Assembly: GCF_010389155.1 (NCBI RefSeq)
Contig: NC_057768.1
Span: forward strand, 46,789,633-46,853,632
Reading direction: 5' to 3'
Origin: Erigeron canadensis
Lineage: Eukaryota; Streptophyta; Magnoliopsida; Asterales; Asteraceae
Length of the DNA: 64,000 nucleotides
Shown here: piece by piece, positions 1 through 13,000 of the stretch
How the letters are laid out: every line of letters starts with the position of its first letter
Numbering within the stretch: the stretch's first letter is position 1
Translations under genes and position numbers: made by a program
Notes under the pieces: model-generated
What the model was told of the DNA's origin: nothing
Seen by the model: only the letters and a program-made list of their open reading frames with translations
Databases searched by the model: none

Positions 1-1423
1 TCACCGTATATATATATAGATTATACACATATGCATACATGGACTCTAATTATGAATTGAATGCTAGCTTGTACTACGCGCATATACATATGTTTTATAT
101 CAAAAAACTAACCTTTATACAGAATTGAATATTGTATTTGCAGAAAATAGTTACAGTATATAATTATATGCCAACATAGCTATGTACGTATTTTGGTATC
201 ATGCATGTGTAACAATGTGTTACTCAAATTGTACGTGTCATAATATAGATATCAACAATAACGATAATATATAATCCTCAACTTCATTTATATATGTTTG
301 TACTAAAAAAATAATTTTTACATAAATTCCATACCTGATCAGTTAGTTTCTAATTGCCGGTTTGAGTAAATAATTACTACGATCGATACAATATATGTTT
401 TGATTGTTTTGCATTAAACATTATGTAGTTTCCAAATGGTATATATATCTGTGTTAGCATTTTCGTTTGGTACCATTGAATAAGTAATTAACTGTAATAT
501 GTTGTTCAAAAAAAAGTAATTAACTGTAATGCATGGTCAATAGCCAATAGGTAAAAGCAAACTGCTTTTTGTGGCATACAACTAGGTGATAATTTCTAAC
601 TATGATGTATAGTAATTGAAGAAATCGTAATGCTGATTAAATGAACAGCATGTAATGTGTCAAAGGTGGAGCTCACTACCCAATAAGTCGATAGTCAATA
701 CTCAATAGTCAATTATTCAATTGTCAATACCAAGATTCTTATTAAGTCTTTAATTTTAAAAGCCCATTACTCTGGGCCTTCACTTGGGCCCACTGTTAAA
801 ACTAGTACTTCGGCCATAAGCCCATAACCAATAAAAAGCTTCAAAAACTAGAATCACCGACCAATAACTACTTCGTGGAAGTGGATTAATAGGGATTTTT
901 TTATAAGTTTTGAGTTTATCTCAAGCATGCATGTAATTAGGATTAGGAATAAATTAAAATGTCGTTCTAAAATATAATATAGATTTAGTACATAAAAAAC
1001 AAATATCACAGTGCTCTCAAGATTTTAAACGGATTATGATAAAAAACGACAATCATTAGTGATCTAACAAAAGATTGTCCAAAACTATTATATTATGTTA
1101 TTGTGGTTGTGTTATTAGAAAGTACACATAAGAGTTTGTTTCAGTAGTGTAGCAGCTTTCTTTATGTTACGATACTTGCCTAAATTTAGGTCTTCAATGA
1201 GTTTTATTAGCAGTGCTTAACCTTAACGTAATAAAGACCGTCAATTATTTGTTCGAGGTAGATAATTAGCCGCCGTTTTATTTTCCCATTTATGATATCT
1301 TGTGAAATAGTTGATCTCGTATTAGAGTCCTACCCAACATATTTGACGGTGATCACATGTATTAATTTACAATGAGTCTGAGTGAATTTTCTCCTCGATA
1401 TGTTTGAGTGATAGACCAATAGG
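1..1423. other. AT-rich intergenic DNA, no gene seen
   Basis: No exon series or long open frame is visible on either strand. The only structured part is a short cluster of TGGGCC/AGCCCA motifs at 761-824, listed separately. Just before it, at about 690-730, degenerate copies of a GTCAATA-type word recur. The left edge may be the flank of a gene outside the window. Confidence 0.6.
761..824. promoter_or_regulatory. cluster of site II-like TGGGCY motifs
   Basis: Four copies of TGGGCC or TGGGCT, in either orientation, lie within 64 bp: AGCCCA at 761, TGGGCC at 772 and 785, AGCCCA at 819. Site II elements of this type are bound by TCP factors in promoters of growth-related plant genes. No coding exon follows on either strand within the visible flank, so the promoter assignment is inference; chance clustering is possible. 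Confidence 0.3.
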
Positions 1424-2396
1424 TAGGGGTGTTCACGGTTTCGTTTTTACCCGGTTAAACTGTAAACTGAACCGTTTAAAAAATCGAATAAAACCAAACC
1501 GTTTTTGAATTTGGTTTTGGGTTTGGTTTGTAACCGAAACCGAATTATATATTCGGATTTTGGTTTGGTTATGGGTAAAGGATAATGAATTTGGTTAAAC
1601 CGAAAAAACCGAATAACTTATATTACAACTAGCGTTGTACCCGCACGATGCAACGGGAAATAAGAAAAAAACGCCGGTGGTTTGTGGGGCGGCGGCGATG
1701 AAAAAGAAAAAAAAAATAAGCCGGCGGCGGTGGATGGTGGTATTTGGGGCGGTAGTGGATGGTGTTTATGGGGGGAGAAAATCAGAGAAGGAGGGAGGGA
1801 GTAAAATCGGATGAACGTATGTGTATGTAATGAGCGTGATGGAGAAAAAATAGGGTAGTGTAAATTAGAAGGGCATAAAAGACATTTTAAAGGTAGAGGT
1901 GTTAAAAGAGGGTGGGGTAGTTTGCTTATTGAGTATAGATTATGTATTATTAAATATTTAATTCGTATCTTTTTTTTATGGACAATTATTAGTGTATTTT
2001 TTACTTTATATGTCTATTTGTTTATCATATTAACTTTTTTATGAAATTAGATAAATTCAATTTTGATGAATAATTTTTAATAATGATGACAAACAAGAGT
2101 TTAGTTGTTCCAGTATTTATGTTATTTGTTTATCCATATGGTTTAAATTTACTAATTTGGTGAAAATTGAAATTATGAACCTATTTTGGTTAATCACAAC
2201 TTAGAAAAAAAGAAATGGTATATTTGTGTTTTTCATATTTGGTTTTTTTGGTTTTAAACCGAAACCGAACCGAATTTTAATTTGGTTTTCGGTTTGGTTT
2301 TCATATTTCGAATTAGGTTTTGGTTTTGAAAAATAAAAATAAAAAAAACCGAAAAATCCGAACCAAATAACAAAAACTGAACCGATGAACTCCCTA
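1424..2396. mobile_element. hAT-type non-autonomous element (TAGGGGTGTTCA family)
   Basis: The left end TAGGGGTGTTCACGG is mirrored by TGAACTCCCTA at the right end. Both arms carry many AACCG/CGGTT words (AAACCGAACCG style), which look like subterminal transposase-binding repeats. The flanking 8-mers ccaatagg (1416-1423) and tcgatagg (2397-2404) match at 6 of 8, consistent with an aged 8-bp hAT target duplication. A Helitron at 1,629-1,939 is inserted inside it, so the hAT copy is older. No transposase frame remains. A relative lies at 53,017-53,638. Confidence 0.75.
1629..1939 (-). mobile_element. non-autonomous Helitron, 311 bp
   Basis: Read on the minus strand it begins TCTATACTCAATAAGC and ends with a CCCG...CGGG hairpin about 8 bp before a terminal CTAG. 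It sits between A and T, as Helitrons do, with no target duplication. The core holds a GC-rich run of GGCGGTGG-type words followed by an AT-rich part. It lies inside the hAT element at 1,424-2,396. No Rep/helicase coding sequence is present. Confidence 0.75.
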
Positions 2397-2663
2397 TCGA
2401 TAGGGTGTTTTCATCTAAAATAGAACATTGGATACATCATGTTTGGGCCTTTGGAGGGGAGGGTTTTTTTTTTTTAAGTCATAATATATTGAGCATATTA
2501 AATGACTGGATATATAATTAATGCTGTATGTATTAAGTAAAAAAAAATTTTTTTTGACTTAATGTATATTAAATTTTTAATTATTAAGGTTATTAAGTAA
2601 AATATAAATTTAAGATGCGTGCCAATGACAGTATAGATAAGACCTTGAAAACCAAAGTAAAAG

Positions 2664-2938
2664 TGGGCCTTGTATTGTCTGGGCTTAAAACCTGCTAAGT
2701 GATACTTTAACGAGTCTAATAAAGTAGTAATAATCTACTGTTGGACGGGTGGGTAACTGGTATGAATTTGTGATTTATAATCATTTATTTATTTATTTAC
2801 TTTTGTTTGGCAATGAATTGTGAATGAAATAGTGTATAAATTGGTGTTTGTTAATAAATTATAGGGTGGTGTATGATATGCTTGTGCCAAACAATTATCT
2901 ACATATTTAGCTGAGAAAAGAAGTGGAAAAAGAAGAAG
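2664..2938 (+). promoter_or_regulatory. probable promoter and 5' leader of the SDR gene
   Basis: Two site II-type motifs, TGGGCC at 2,664 and TGGGCT at 2,680, precede a TATAAA at 2,835-2,840, which is about 99 bp before the start codon. The leader just before the ATG is purine-rich (GAAAAAGAAGAAG). Assignment rests on position and motif matches only. Confidence 0.4.
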
Positions 2939-5900
2939 ATGGTGGCAGTAAAGGAGTTAATAGAAGCCTTAAAATTCAGTTGCACCATTTCATTTTGGAG
3001 AATGTGTTTTCTGTGGACATTCCCACTTATCGTATCTTATATAAGGTTGCTCACTCAATACATTTTTACCAACAAACCCATATATAACCGTTGTGCTGTT
3101 GTACCTTTGCCCCCATCATCATCATCATCGAAGTCATCCGTCAGACGGTTACCGGTCTGCATCATCACTGGTGTAAGTATTTTATCCGTTATGCTTACTC
3201 GAAAGTCTGAAAGTGGTTTCGGTTCTATTTGATTTAGTATGTTTGCTAAAATGTTTATGTTGTGGAGAGTTACCTAATTTCTAGTTCTGATGTATACAAC
3301 CTTCTGTATCTTTTATTCGAAGTACTAAACTTTATTGCAGTGTATTATTTGTTTTAAAAACGACAAAAAGGTTTATGTCGGTCAGCGTAACCCAGCCTGG
3401 TCTATTCCAAAATTTTATTTGTTTTAACCCAATTGTGATTTAACTTAGAGGTGTTAATAGGGATTGGAAGAGTATAGTCAACGTTATATCAAGAAAGTGT
3501 ATGAATAATGTTGTGGAAAATGTGGTAGGAAGGCTAATGATAAGTGCAAGTGCGTGACTCCATTAGGTTGAGGCTTATGGGTTTAAAAGTAAGAAAGACT
3601 GTCAGTATTATTGAAGACTGAAGAGTATAGAAAGTGGGGAATTAAGCCCAATTTTTTTTGGAAAGATGGAATAAATCTACTATCTGAAATGTAAGTATTG
3701 GTTTAAAAGGTTTATGGCTAAAGATTTAGTGAGCACAGTGGTTTAAATAATGATCCGAATTGGACAGAAAAATGCTAGGATGGCTAACATGATGCTAACT
3801 GCGTGGTTTGATGAAGTTGAGGGTTGGTTAATTGGATGAGGTTGTGTACAGAGTGTGGCACGTTGGGTGAATGGCTGATTTATAGATGGGATAATTTTGG
3901 CAAATGACTGGCTGTGTTGCTGTTTTGAAATTCTGTTTGGGTAATGACAGAATGGGCATCGGCCGAGTGAGTAATGCATCAAATTGGATTTTATTAGTAT
4001 AGATCTTTATGAATGTTTGGGTTGGTGTATTGAGTTTTTGTATTGGTTGTGGATTCTGCTTGGCTGGCCTGTCGGGCATGTTGAATGTTACCATGAAGTA
4101 GCTATTTGTAAAATTTTGATGATTAATATATTTTCACCTTTTGGAGAAAAATAAAAGAAAATTGTGATTTAACTAGATTTTTAACATACCTGAATTGCCT
4201 ATCTGCTACATATTGAAGTTTCAGTGGTGAAAGATATATCCTTTTTTGACTAATGTTTTAATGTTTATGGGTCACTACATGCAGGCGACATCTGGCTTGG
4301 GTGCAGCAGCTGCTCTTGCTGTTTCAGAGGAAGGCTTCTTTGTGGTCCTTGGTATGTCATACTATATTACCAACTGTGTAGTTCTTTGTCCATCTTTATC
4401 ATATAAAGTAAGGGTACAAAAAGCACCGGTGCACATAGCTAGATGTAAGTTAGGACATAAAGTACTTGGTTCTCGCGTAGGTTATAAAAGTTTGAGACAT
4501 AGAAGTTCAGAAACAAATTATTAGCAAGTCACACTCGCACTCTCTACTTCATTATGTGGCAACTATCAGAGTTTTATGCTGAAGTTTCGTTACATGCCTG
4601 CAGCTGGAAGATCTTTAGACAAACTGTCAAAGGTATACTTCATACCAGAGGCTTATTATGTATCACTTTTCTCTCAATTATGTCTTTTAACTTCTTGGCC
4701 GACAGGTTATGTCTGAGATTAGAAAACAGAGCAATGAGGCTCATCTTGAAGCTTTTGAAGTTGACTTATCATCCTTTTCATCAATAATGAGGTTTAAAGA
4801 ATCTCTTGAAAAGTGGCTTTTGGACTCAGATATGCATCCTTCAATTCAGCTCCTGATAAATAACGCCGGGATACTTGCAACAACAAGTGGACTTACTGCT
4901 GAAGGCCATGATCGGTATGTTATCCTATATTTTTCTACTGTCATAAAAGCAACGGTTAGTGCTATAAGCAGAAAAATGGTAGGCCTGCCAGTGTACATAT
5001 TACTTCCCGTTTTATATCTTTGTATTCAATGTACAAGTATATTCTAACATCAAATTTACAGTAGTAAAAAACATAAAAGGCTGAAAAAGTCCCAGCCCTG
5101 TTTAGGATTGTTGATGCTCAATCTTAACTCTTTAGTAAGGCAAAGTTTTTCCTTTTTATATTTATTTAGGTCTCTCTATTCAGGAAAGGGACATGATGGT
5201 TAGGCCAGGGGCTTTGTGCAACTTTATCACAATAATACTCTAAGTTCCAAACTTTTTAATGTGAGGGCCCTACCAAAAACAAAATATCACAAATGAATGC
5301 ATGTCTATGTATTCTATGATTGGTTAAAAAAGATATTACTCGTCCCAACCAAAAAATTGAGTCCGTGTGTTACATAGAAAATCACATAGAGTATCTACAC
5401 TTCAATGGCACATTCCATATATAAGATAACAGTATCTACTCTGCAACTCGTTTATCATCACCTTACTTCCAGCTGGAAGTGGATGGCTAGGACCACTGGA
5501 TCATACAATATTTTCATCAAAAACAACTGGTCATTGACTCATTGATCAACAGTTTTAATTGAAACTGCATGTTTTCAAGGGAGTTAAACGGTACATTTTG
5601 GTTTACAAATAGTTATATGAATAAAGGTAGCAATATATTGTTAAGCTAAAGAAACCCATTATAGATGTGTATATGATATCTTGTTAACTGTATCCAGCTA
5701 CAGGGATCAATATCATATTGCTTTGTATCACACATCAATTTATAGAAGCACTAAACATGATATTAAAATGACCCTCAAATATTAGAATATCAAGTAGTTG
5801 GTGGAATTTGAAAGAATTGAGACTTTTGAAGATAGCTAATATGACCCCAAGTAGTAATAAAATTGATGGGATTTGCACATATAAGATGAGAACTATGTTT

Positions 5901-7510
5901 TTTGTAGCACTGTCTTAACAATGAGATAACTAGATAAGTATTTCCCTTTCTGGCTCTTATAAGCCCACAACCTCAAGACATAAGTATTTATCTATACCAT
6001 CTACAGAGAGTGAGAGACTTCAAAATACCGAATACTTGCTAATTGGTAAACGGGAAGAGATTCCCTCAAGTTGTTTTCAACTTGATTGATCAAGTTGGAA
6101 ACATCTTGACCATTGGATTGAAATCAAGGGTTAAGATTGATAGATAGACTTCGAATCTTAACCCTTAATTTTAATCCAAGGGTCAAGATTTGGCTAACAT
6201 GACTAGTCATGTTGGCAAACTTGAGAGAATCCTCTCCCTAACTGGTTTTCTCTTTTCAGAGATACCAATTTCATTCTTAAAACCTTCATTTAGTTAGATA
6301 ATAGGTAAATTTTTTGAATAAAATGATCTGAGTGGTTATGTTACAAAGTCATCTAATTTTTTTTACCCAGGGGTGTTTGTTTATAGATTTGTTCCTTTTG
6401 ACAGAATGATGGGGATTAATTACATTGGGGCATTCTCTCTGACAGAAGCTTTACTGCCACTCCTAAAGAACAGTCCAATTCCTTCACGTATAGTTAATGT
6501 TACATCCTTTACACATCGGAATGGTGAGTATATAGAGCTCTTTCAGTTTATTGGAAGATCATAATGCTATTAAACATGTGACATAGTATTAGATGTTTGT
6601 TAAAATATGCATTATACGCTTTCAAAGTGTTTCCTATTAAGTTCATTCTTATTGATATAAGGACAAGTTGCTTAAGCTGTATTGTTCTCCAGTGTCTAAC
6701 TTTCAGGCAGAGAAAGAGACTGTTTCTGGCAAGCATTATTCAAAGTCTAAGCACTACCCATGTGCTGAGATCTATGAGAACTCTAAATGTGAGCAGATAT
6801 TTACATCTTAAAGTGGGTTTAATAACTTTTTTAATCATTTAAAAATTTGAAACTTACTCTTTGTTTTGTGTTTAGTATGCATGTTACTTTTTGCATATGA
6901 ACTCCATAGACAACTTCACCTCACTGAAGGATCTTATCCAATATCAGTAATGTATATGCTTTTCCGTTTTTTTTATTTACATATTTACAAATCCAACTAA
7001 ATTTGGTTCCCTATTTTTTTTTCTCTGTTTTATCATTCTTGAAGAATACCTAAGACACATGTTGCTAATTTTGTGTGTGCATGATAACAATGAAGGGCCG
7101 CGGATCCTGGAGCAGTGAAAACCAACATCATGCGAGAAGTACCATGTTATATCTCACAAGTTGCTTTTACTGCCCTGCAGTTTTTGGGCCTTCTGCAGTC
7201 ACCTCATAATGGTATCTCTTCAATTCTAGATGCATCCCTTGCCCCTCCAGTAAGTTTTTTGAGCTATTTTTAGAATCTCTCTTAGAGGCTCGGGTACAAG
7301 CACAAAAGAGGTTGACGACCAATGGAAATTTACTGGGTGCAGGAAACATCAGGGTTATACTTTTTTGGTGGGAATGGCAGGACTCTTGATTCTTCGGCAC
7401 TATCATACAACCTCAAGCTTTCAAGAGAACTGTGGGATACCTCTTGTGATATATTTCAAGATTCATTGTTGAATTACAATAGACTTTCTAGTAACGAAAA
7501 GGTTGATTAG
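2939..7510 (+). CDS. FEY: membrane-anchored short-chain dehydrogenase/reductase, FEY-like
   Basis: Nine exons: 2939-3172, 4285-4351, 4604-4632, 4706-4914, 6405-6523, 6693-6788, 6876-6951, 7096-7249, 7343-7510. They join into one frame of 383 residues with GT-AG introns throughout. Residues about 12-40 are hydrophobic, a likely N-terminal anchor, followed by a serine-rich linker from a TCA repeat. The Rossmann cofactor loop TGATSGLG is at 77-84, NNAG at 162-165, the catalytic Ser at 214 and the YxxxK pair at Tyr247/Lys251, all intact, so an active NAD(P)-dependent oxidoreductase is expected. Family features such as AADPGAVKTNIMREV follow. I recall this domain layout and C-terminus from Arabidopsis FOREVER YOUNG, an oxidoreductase tied to shoot apex development; that link is from memory. 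The substrate is unknown. The exon 6 acceptor at 6,693 is preferred over the AG at 6,705-6,706 because only the former keeps the frame. Confidence 0.9.
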
Positions 7511-7668
7511 CTAAAGGGAAAATGTGCTGCATTTAGATATCAATGTCTTGTGTATTCAGTATCACTTTGTATGCAGACACTGTTTATTTTGCTCATAGGT
7601 CAATAGCCTTTTTAACTTTTATGTAATGACCTTATTGAAGCAAGTTTGCCGATTTTGTAATTACTTAA

Positions 7669-8195
7669 TGTTGGATATTTTAGTATAATTGGGTTAACTT
7701 GTTTGATCAGTATTGTCATAATAATACATCATATAGGATTGGTGGTGCGGAGTGCACGCCTATTTGAATTTATTATGACCTTAGGGGCGAAGGCCCTAAG
7801 GTACGGGGGTCCGGGGGCAGCGCCCCTGGGAGCGGGGTCCAAGGGGCAGAGCCCATTTTTATTTCCGACATATTGCTATATTGAAAATCCCTCTGAAAAT
7901 TTAATTTTCGGAACTTGAGGGACCAAATGTGGCAACTCGAAATTCCTAACAATAACTGCCCTTTTGTTGATAAAAAGATATCCCGTAACAGAATTGATCA
8001 TTCGATTCTTTTTCTTTCTTCTTTCTGGTTCTATTTTCTCTCAAACACAAACGCACAGAAAATTCTTAATCTTTGATTGTATCCGATTGAATAGTTTAGG
8101 TGAACCGCCAAATTGATTCCAACTGAAAGCGATCACGTGCCTTCAAAGATTGTTTATATCCGGTTATCTGTTTGTTATCTCGAATTTCCCCAACA
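7669..8195. mobile_element. probable solo LTR (Copia-like), 527 bp
   Basis: The stretch starts TGTTGG and ends CCAACA, the standard short inverted repeat of plant Copia LTRs. Flanks are ACTTAA on the left and TTAAA on the right, sharing TTAA, so a 5-bp duplication is only approximate. A GC-rich block at 7,785-7,860 contains repeated GGGGTCC and GGGGCAG words. The later TTTCTCTCAAACACAAACG part resembles an R/U5 leader. No internal retrotransposon domain adjoins it. It lies just past the SDR stop codon and may supply or interrupt that gene's 3' end. Confidence 0.5.
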
Positions 8196-9313
8196 TTAAA
8201 AGAGTATTACTTGTAGTAGCTAATTTGATATGCTTGGACAAGCTTGAGATTCTATTCAATGACGAAACCATGAACAGATATATTTGATTATGTTATCAGT
8301 TGAAATCACACATGATTAAAGGCAAAAGTTTGCCATCATTGTTAAGGGAAAAAAGAAAAATACATGTGTGATCCTTATATTAATTAAAAGGTGAACATGT
8401 ATTACTATCTTTCCACTATGTGTACAGTGTATAAAGGTAACATTGGACATTCCCAATTAACCAATTTTTACTATGCTATAAAATTCAGAATTAACAAACA
8501 CTTTTACTGCCAAAAATACAATCTGCCACTTATTTATCAATCCAAATATTATCTACAAAATTTGGTTGCACTCCCCAACTCTTATACTCTTATCAGTCCT
8601 GCAAATTGTAATAAACTCTTTAATCACATTATCACGTTCAACCCCACGATTCTCATTCTGAATAAGGATAACTATATGTTTAAATTTCAAGGGAAATAGT
8701 TATAACTGTCTAAATTTAGGGAGATAAAATAACTAAATCTTAAACTATTAGAATCTAAAGTAATATGAGTCACATATTGGAATGATCACAACATCTCTAC
8801 GTTTGTTATACTATGTAGGCACATTGACTAGTCAAGATATTAAGAATTCAAGTTAAAGACTATAATATATTTACCAGTTTTGATGAGAGATGTCACACCA
8901 ACTCCAGTTATCATCCTTCGTCATGTCACCAACAGTCATATCAAATCTTAACTCAGCCTCGTAAATTATTCTTCTACTTATAATTATATTAAGTGGCCCA
9001 AGTTCAGAGCACCATTAATCATGCCAAATTGAGTTTTTGTCGGCATTACCTACATTGGTTTAACATGGTATCTCATTTTTTCTCTGATGTCTAATAAACT
9101 TTTCACATTCAACTATTTGAATAATTAAAATAAAAAGTTTTACAACAATTTCTTGTTTTTCTCAGTATTTGATTTTTGCACTGATTTGTTTCATGTGATT
9201 TAATAGTGAAAAGAACAACTATTATTTGTTATATGTTTTTTTAAAAAAAAATTCTTTAATAGATTATAAATATAGCTTTCTGTAAACTATAGTATGATGT
9301 ATGAATAATTTCA
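8196..9313. other. AT-rich spacer without a recognised feature
   Basis: Only short open frames with plant-intergenic composition are present. No splice-consistent exon chain, RNA gene or clear repeat boundary was found. Confidence 0.55.
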
Positions 9314-9599
9314 TCTATATTATTGAATAAAATAAATTACCTTTTTTTTTCCTTAAACTTTCAGTCTTTAAAAAGTCTAAAATATCCATATATTTTATTA
9401 ACTAATTTAAACATCCTTACCTAATATACTTATAATATCCTTAATTAAATAATTTACAATATATAACTGCACTATCACATCTAACATTAATTACTTTTAC
9501 ATTCACCGCCATCACCGCCCCACCACCATCACCACCTCCGCCACCTGTTGCCGCCATTACTACTCCCACCATTGTCGTATTGGTTAAGCATAAGTCTAG
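9314..9599 (+). mobile_element. non-autonomous Helitron, 286 bp
   Basis: It begins TCTATATTATTG after an A and ends CTAG before a T, the expected Helitron ends and insertion dinucleotide. The 3' half holds a CCACC/CCGCC-rich run (about 9,505-9,575), the complement of the GGTGGCGG core in the minus-strand copies. It sits about 480 bp upstream of the DUF1664 start codon, so it may lie in that promoter. Confidence 0.65.
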
Positions 9600-10083
9600 T
9601 TATAGTTTATGTATGTTTTTACTTTTTATAGGTGGAGTTTTTTATTTTAATAATTAGAACTAAAAATAAATTAATTAAATTAGTTAATATAAAAATGAAA
9701 AGATTGACTAAATATGGAAGTATTGATTACCGGTTATTTATACTATAATTTAAGAAATTGTTATATTATATAATAATATAAAGATATATAGTAGTGTGAT
9801 TATAGTATAATTTTGTTTACATTTTTATTTATTTCATTTGACACAATAGTGAAGGTAGACCGGGTACAGAAATGAAATATAGAAGATCCGGATAGAGGCT
9901 TCGATTCCGTGTTTGGATTCCCTAACCAGCACATGACCAAAACTACACCGTTTAGTCATAAATCAAATATTCAACTAACAAGACTTCCCATTTTATCAGA
10001 GAAATAATTATCATCAGAATTAGAATTATAATAATAATAATAATAAAAAAACTTTCAATTCGTTTTCAGCAGAGCGAGCTACG

Positions 10084-13000
10084 ATGGCGATGCAAGCTGG
10101 AATGGGTGTTTCCAAACTTATCTTCATTATTGGCGCAGGTTTCAAAACTTATACATCTATTTATTTGTATTTGTATTTGTATTTGTATTATTATAATAAT
10201 CACTATGACTACATTTCTATTAGATTCCTAAACATTTCCAAACCCTAATAATATTTTTATTAATATTAATCATAATCAGAGATATTTTAAAATATTTTCT
10301 GCGTGTGAGTGTGTTTAGGATATACTGGGACGTTGATGCTTCAAAATGGTAAATTATCTGATGTATTGGGTGAACTTCAGGTAATATTTACTTTTATAAC
10401 TTCATTTTTATTAGTTAGAATATATACACACACATATATTTCTATGGTTATGATTAAATGTTTTTGGTTGGTTGGCGGCAGGCTTTGGTGAAAGGATATG
10501 AACAAAAGAAAGGGGAAGGGGCTGAAGATCATGCCGATGCCATTGCTGCTCAAGTATTTCGTTTTTCGCTGTTTATTTTGATATATGTTCTGATAGGGAT
10601 TCTTTTGTCTTTCTTTATTTAGTGTAGTTTTACGATCAAACTTAGACAGACAATACTAGTACAATTGTTCATTTTGTTGCCTTTTTTTAGAAATGTACTG
10701 TGACAGTGACTATAAAATGTACTGTATTCTTCTATGCTTAGGAATAGGAGTATTATAATTGTCTTTGATTTTATGCCGACTTAATTTGCAGGTTCGGCGA
10801 TTAGCAATGGAAGTTCGTCAGCTGGCATCTTCCAGGCAGATCACCGTTCTGAATGGTGGCGCTGGTGGTATGTGCTTTTAGTTTGCATGAGTTTTTTACG
10901 CATTTCTAGTGGATTGCTTCAGAGTTCATTGTGTCGTGCATTTTTCTTGTTTGAAGTTATACATGTGTATACTATGGTCTATGGTGGACCACTATCTGCA
11001 GTCTTGGTTTGAAATAGCGTGTGGCGACCCGTGGCGATAAGGTCCCTGAGGCCACAAGCGTGGCGTTGCGAGCACGGCGAGCGCAACACGTACTCGCGGC
11101 GATAGTTTCTACAAAGATGATAATACTCTACATGTAACAATTGAATACCAAAAGATAACATTTCATATCATAAGAAAAGACAATAGTTTGTGATTTCAAA
11201 TCACCAAATCATAATAGGTTGCGATTCTACGACACTAAATGTATAATAAGTAGAAAACAAACCATAAAAGTAGACTAATAGACTTGAAATTGAAAGTTGA
11301 AATCAAAACAGTGGGCCCAAAAAAGTGAAAACATAACTTTGTACATGTTGTGACGCAACGCTCGCAACGGGCATGTTGCGCTCGCAACATGTAACCTGGT
11401 CGTCACACCCTTGGCGTTGCGCACTAGGGTCGCAACACACAACGCAACGCCTGTTGCACGCTATTTTAAACCAAGTCTGCAGTTCTCTAATTGTTTGAGT
11501 TTCTTAATCACAAACTTAATGTTGATGCAGCTAATGCGACATCTCTAGTGGTACCAGCTGCTGCCGTGGGTGCCGCAGGTTATGGATACATGTGGTGGAA
11601 GGTTTGATTGCTTTTTATTTTCTCCTCCTTTTGTTCTTTCTATACTAGCAAATTATTTAAGAGAAATAGCTATTCTAGAGTTAATGCTTATTCAACCACT
11701 CGATGTCTTGATTAATACAAAACATTTTTTTTTATTTAGTTAACATTAGTGCTTTTGGGTTAAAGTAGAGTTTGTTTAAAAAGATTTCCTCCCACTTTTG
11801 GGATGATTTTGGAAGGAAAGAAAATATACTCTTTCTATTCATTTTCTCTTCTTCTCCTTTCTTTACAAATATAACTCAAGAACATACAACAAAGTTTGAC
11901 ACTTTCTGTCAATGATTTTTTTTCAGGGTTTATCATTCACGGACCTGATGTATGTGACCAAGAAAAATATGGCAACGGCTGTCTCAAATCTGACAAAGCA
12001 TTTGGAACAAGTATCAGATGCTCTGGCTGTAAGTTCCTACTAAAGTGATTAAGGCTAATAACTTAATTTGTATTTTGCATTTTTGCTTTGGCTTTCGTAT
12101 CAAAGCTCCTTGTGAATTTGCTAGTTTGTGAAAGATTTTACTCTCAATAGTCCTATTATTCATGTTAATTGTAATTTGGTAGTAGATGGGTCAATTAGTA
12201 AAAAAAAAAAAATTCATACGCTCTGTTATATATATGTGTGTGTGTGTGTGTATGGCTCTAGATTATTTTTATTTGGTTTTATTGGTTTATTATGGAAGGT
12301 GTATTGGTGTAGGTTTTAGGCTTTTAGCAGACATGTTGAGTGGTTTAGCCTTTATCGTCTCCTAAAGAAACTTTTTGTTGATCATATCCTCAAGTTTTGC
12401 TAGTCTTTGAAGTATTGAAATATTGTAATATAGTAACATTTATTGAGATTACATTTTTGCGATCACATAGAATATCTATAATTCCCAGTTTGCCATCACA
12501 GAGATTAAGTTTTAGGTGTAAGATCTCCAATGCAAGGAACAAGCATTTATATCAGCTCTCAGTTCTATTAAATCATGTCTGTAGCAAAGCACCTGTCTTA
12601 GTTTTAGCAATAACAAAATGAATATTTCTCTTTTTATAGGCAATTCTACTGTATTATGTTTTATAAATAGAAATCATTGTAAATAAGTAAAGGAGTTGTT
12701 TCCAACCTTATGTGAGTATGATCTAAGATTCTACTTTGTTAGATTTCTTGTTCATGCGTGAAGTGTGTCCAAAGTGGGTTCTAGTGTTGATCTACTGGTC
12801 CCGTATGTGTATGACTTGAGCCTTCTCCCTTTCTGCTTTGTGTTCATATGTATATTTGCTTAATGATTTTAAATATATCTGTGGTAAGTTTTGACATCGG
12901 CTAGAACTTGTTTCAGTTGCATACCATAAGGAATTCCTACTAATATATGTATATGTATTGGTTCCGTTATTGGTCAATACATACCTCTCAGTTGTTATAA

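Noticed and set aside
8391..8699. 102-codon plus-strand frame
   Set aside because: AT-driven amino acid composition, no domain, no neighbouring exons.
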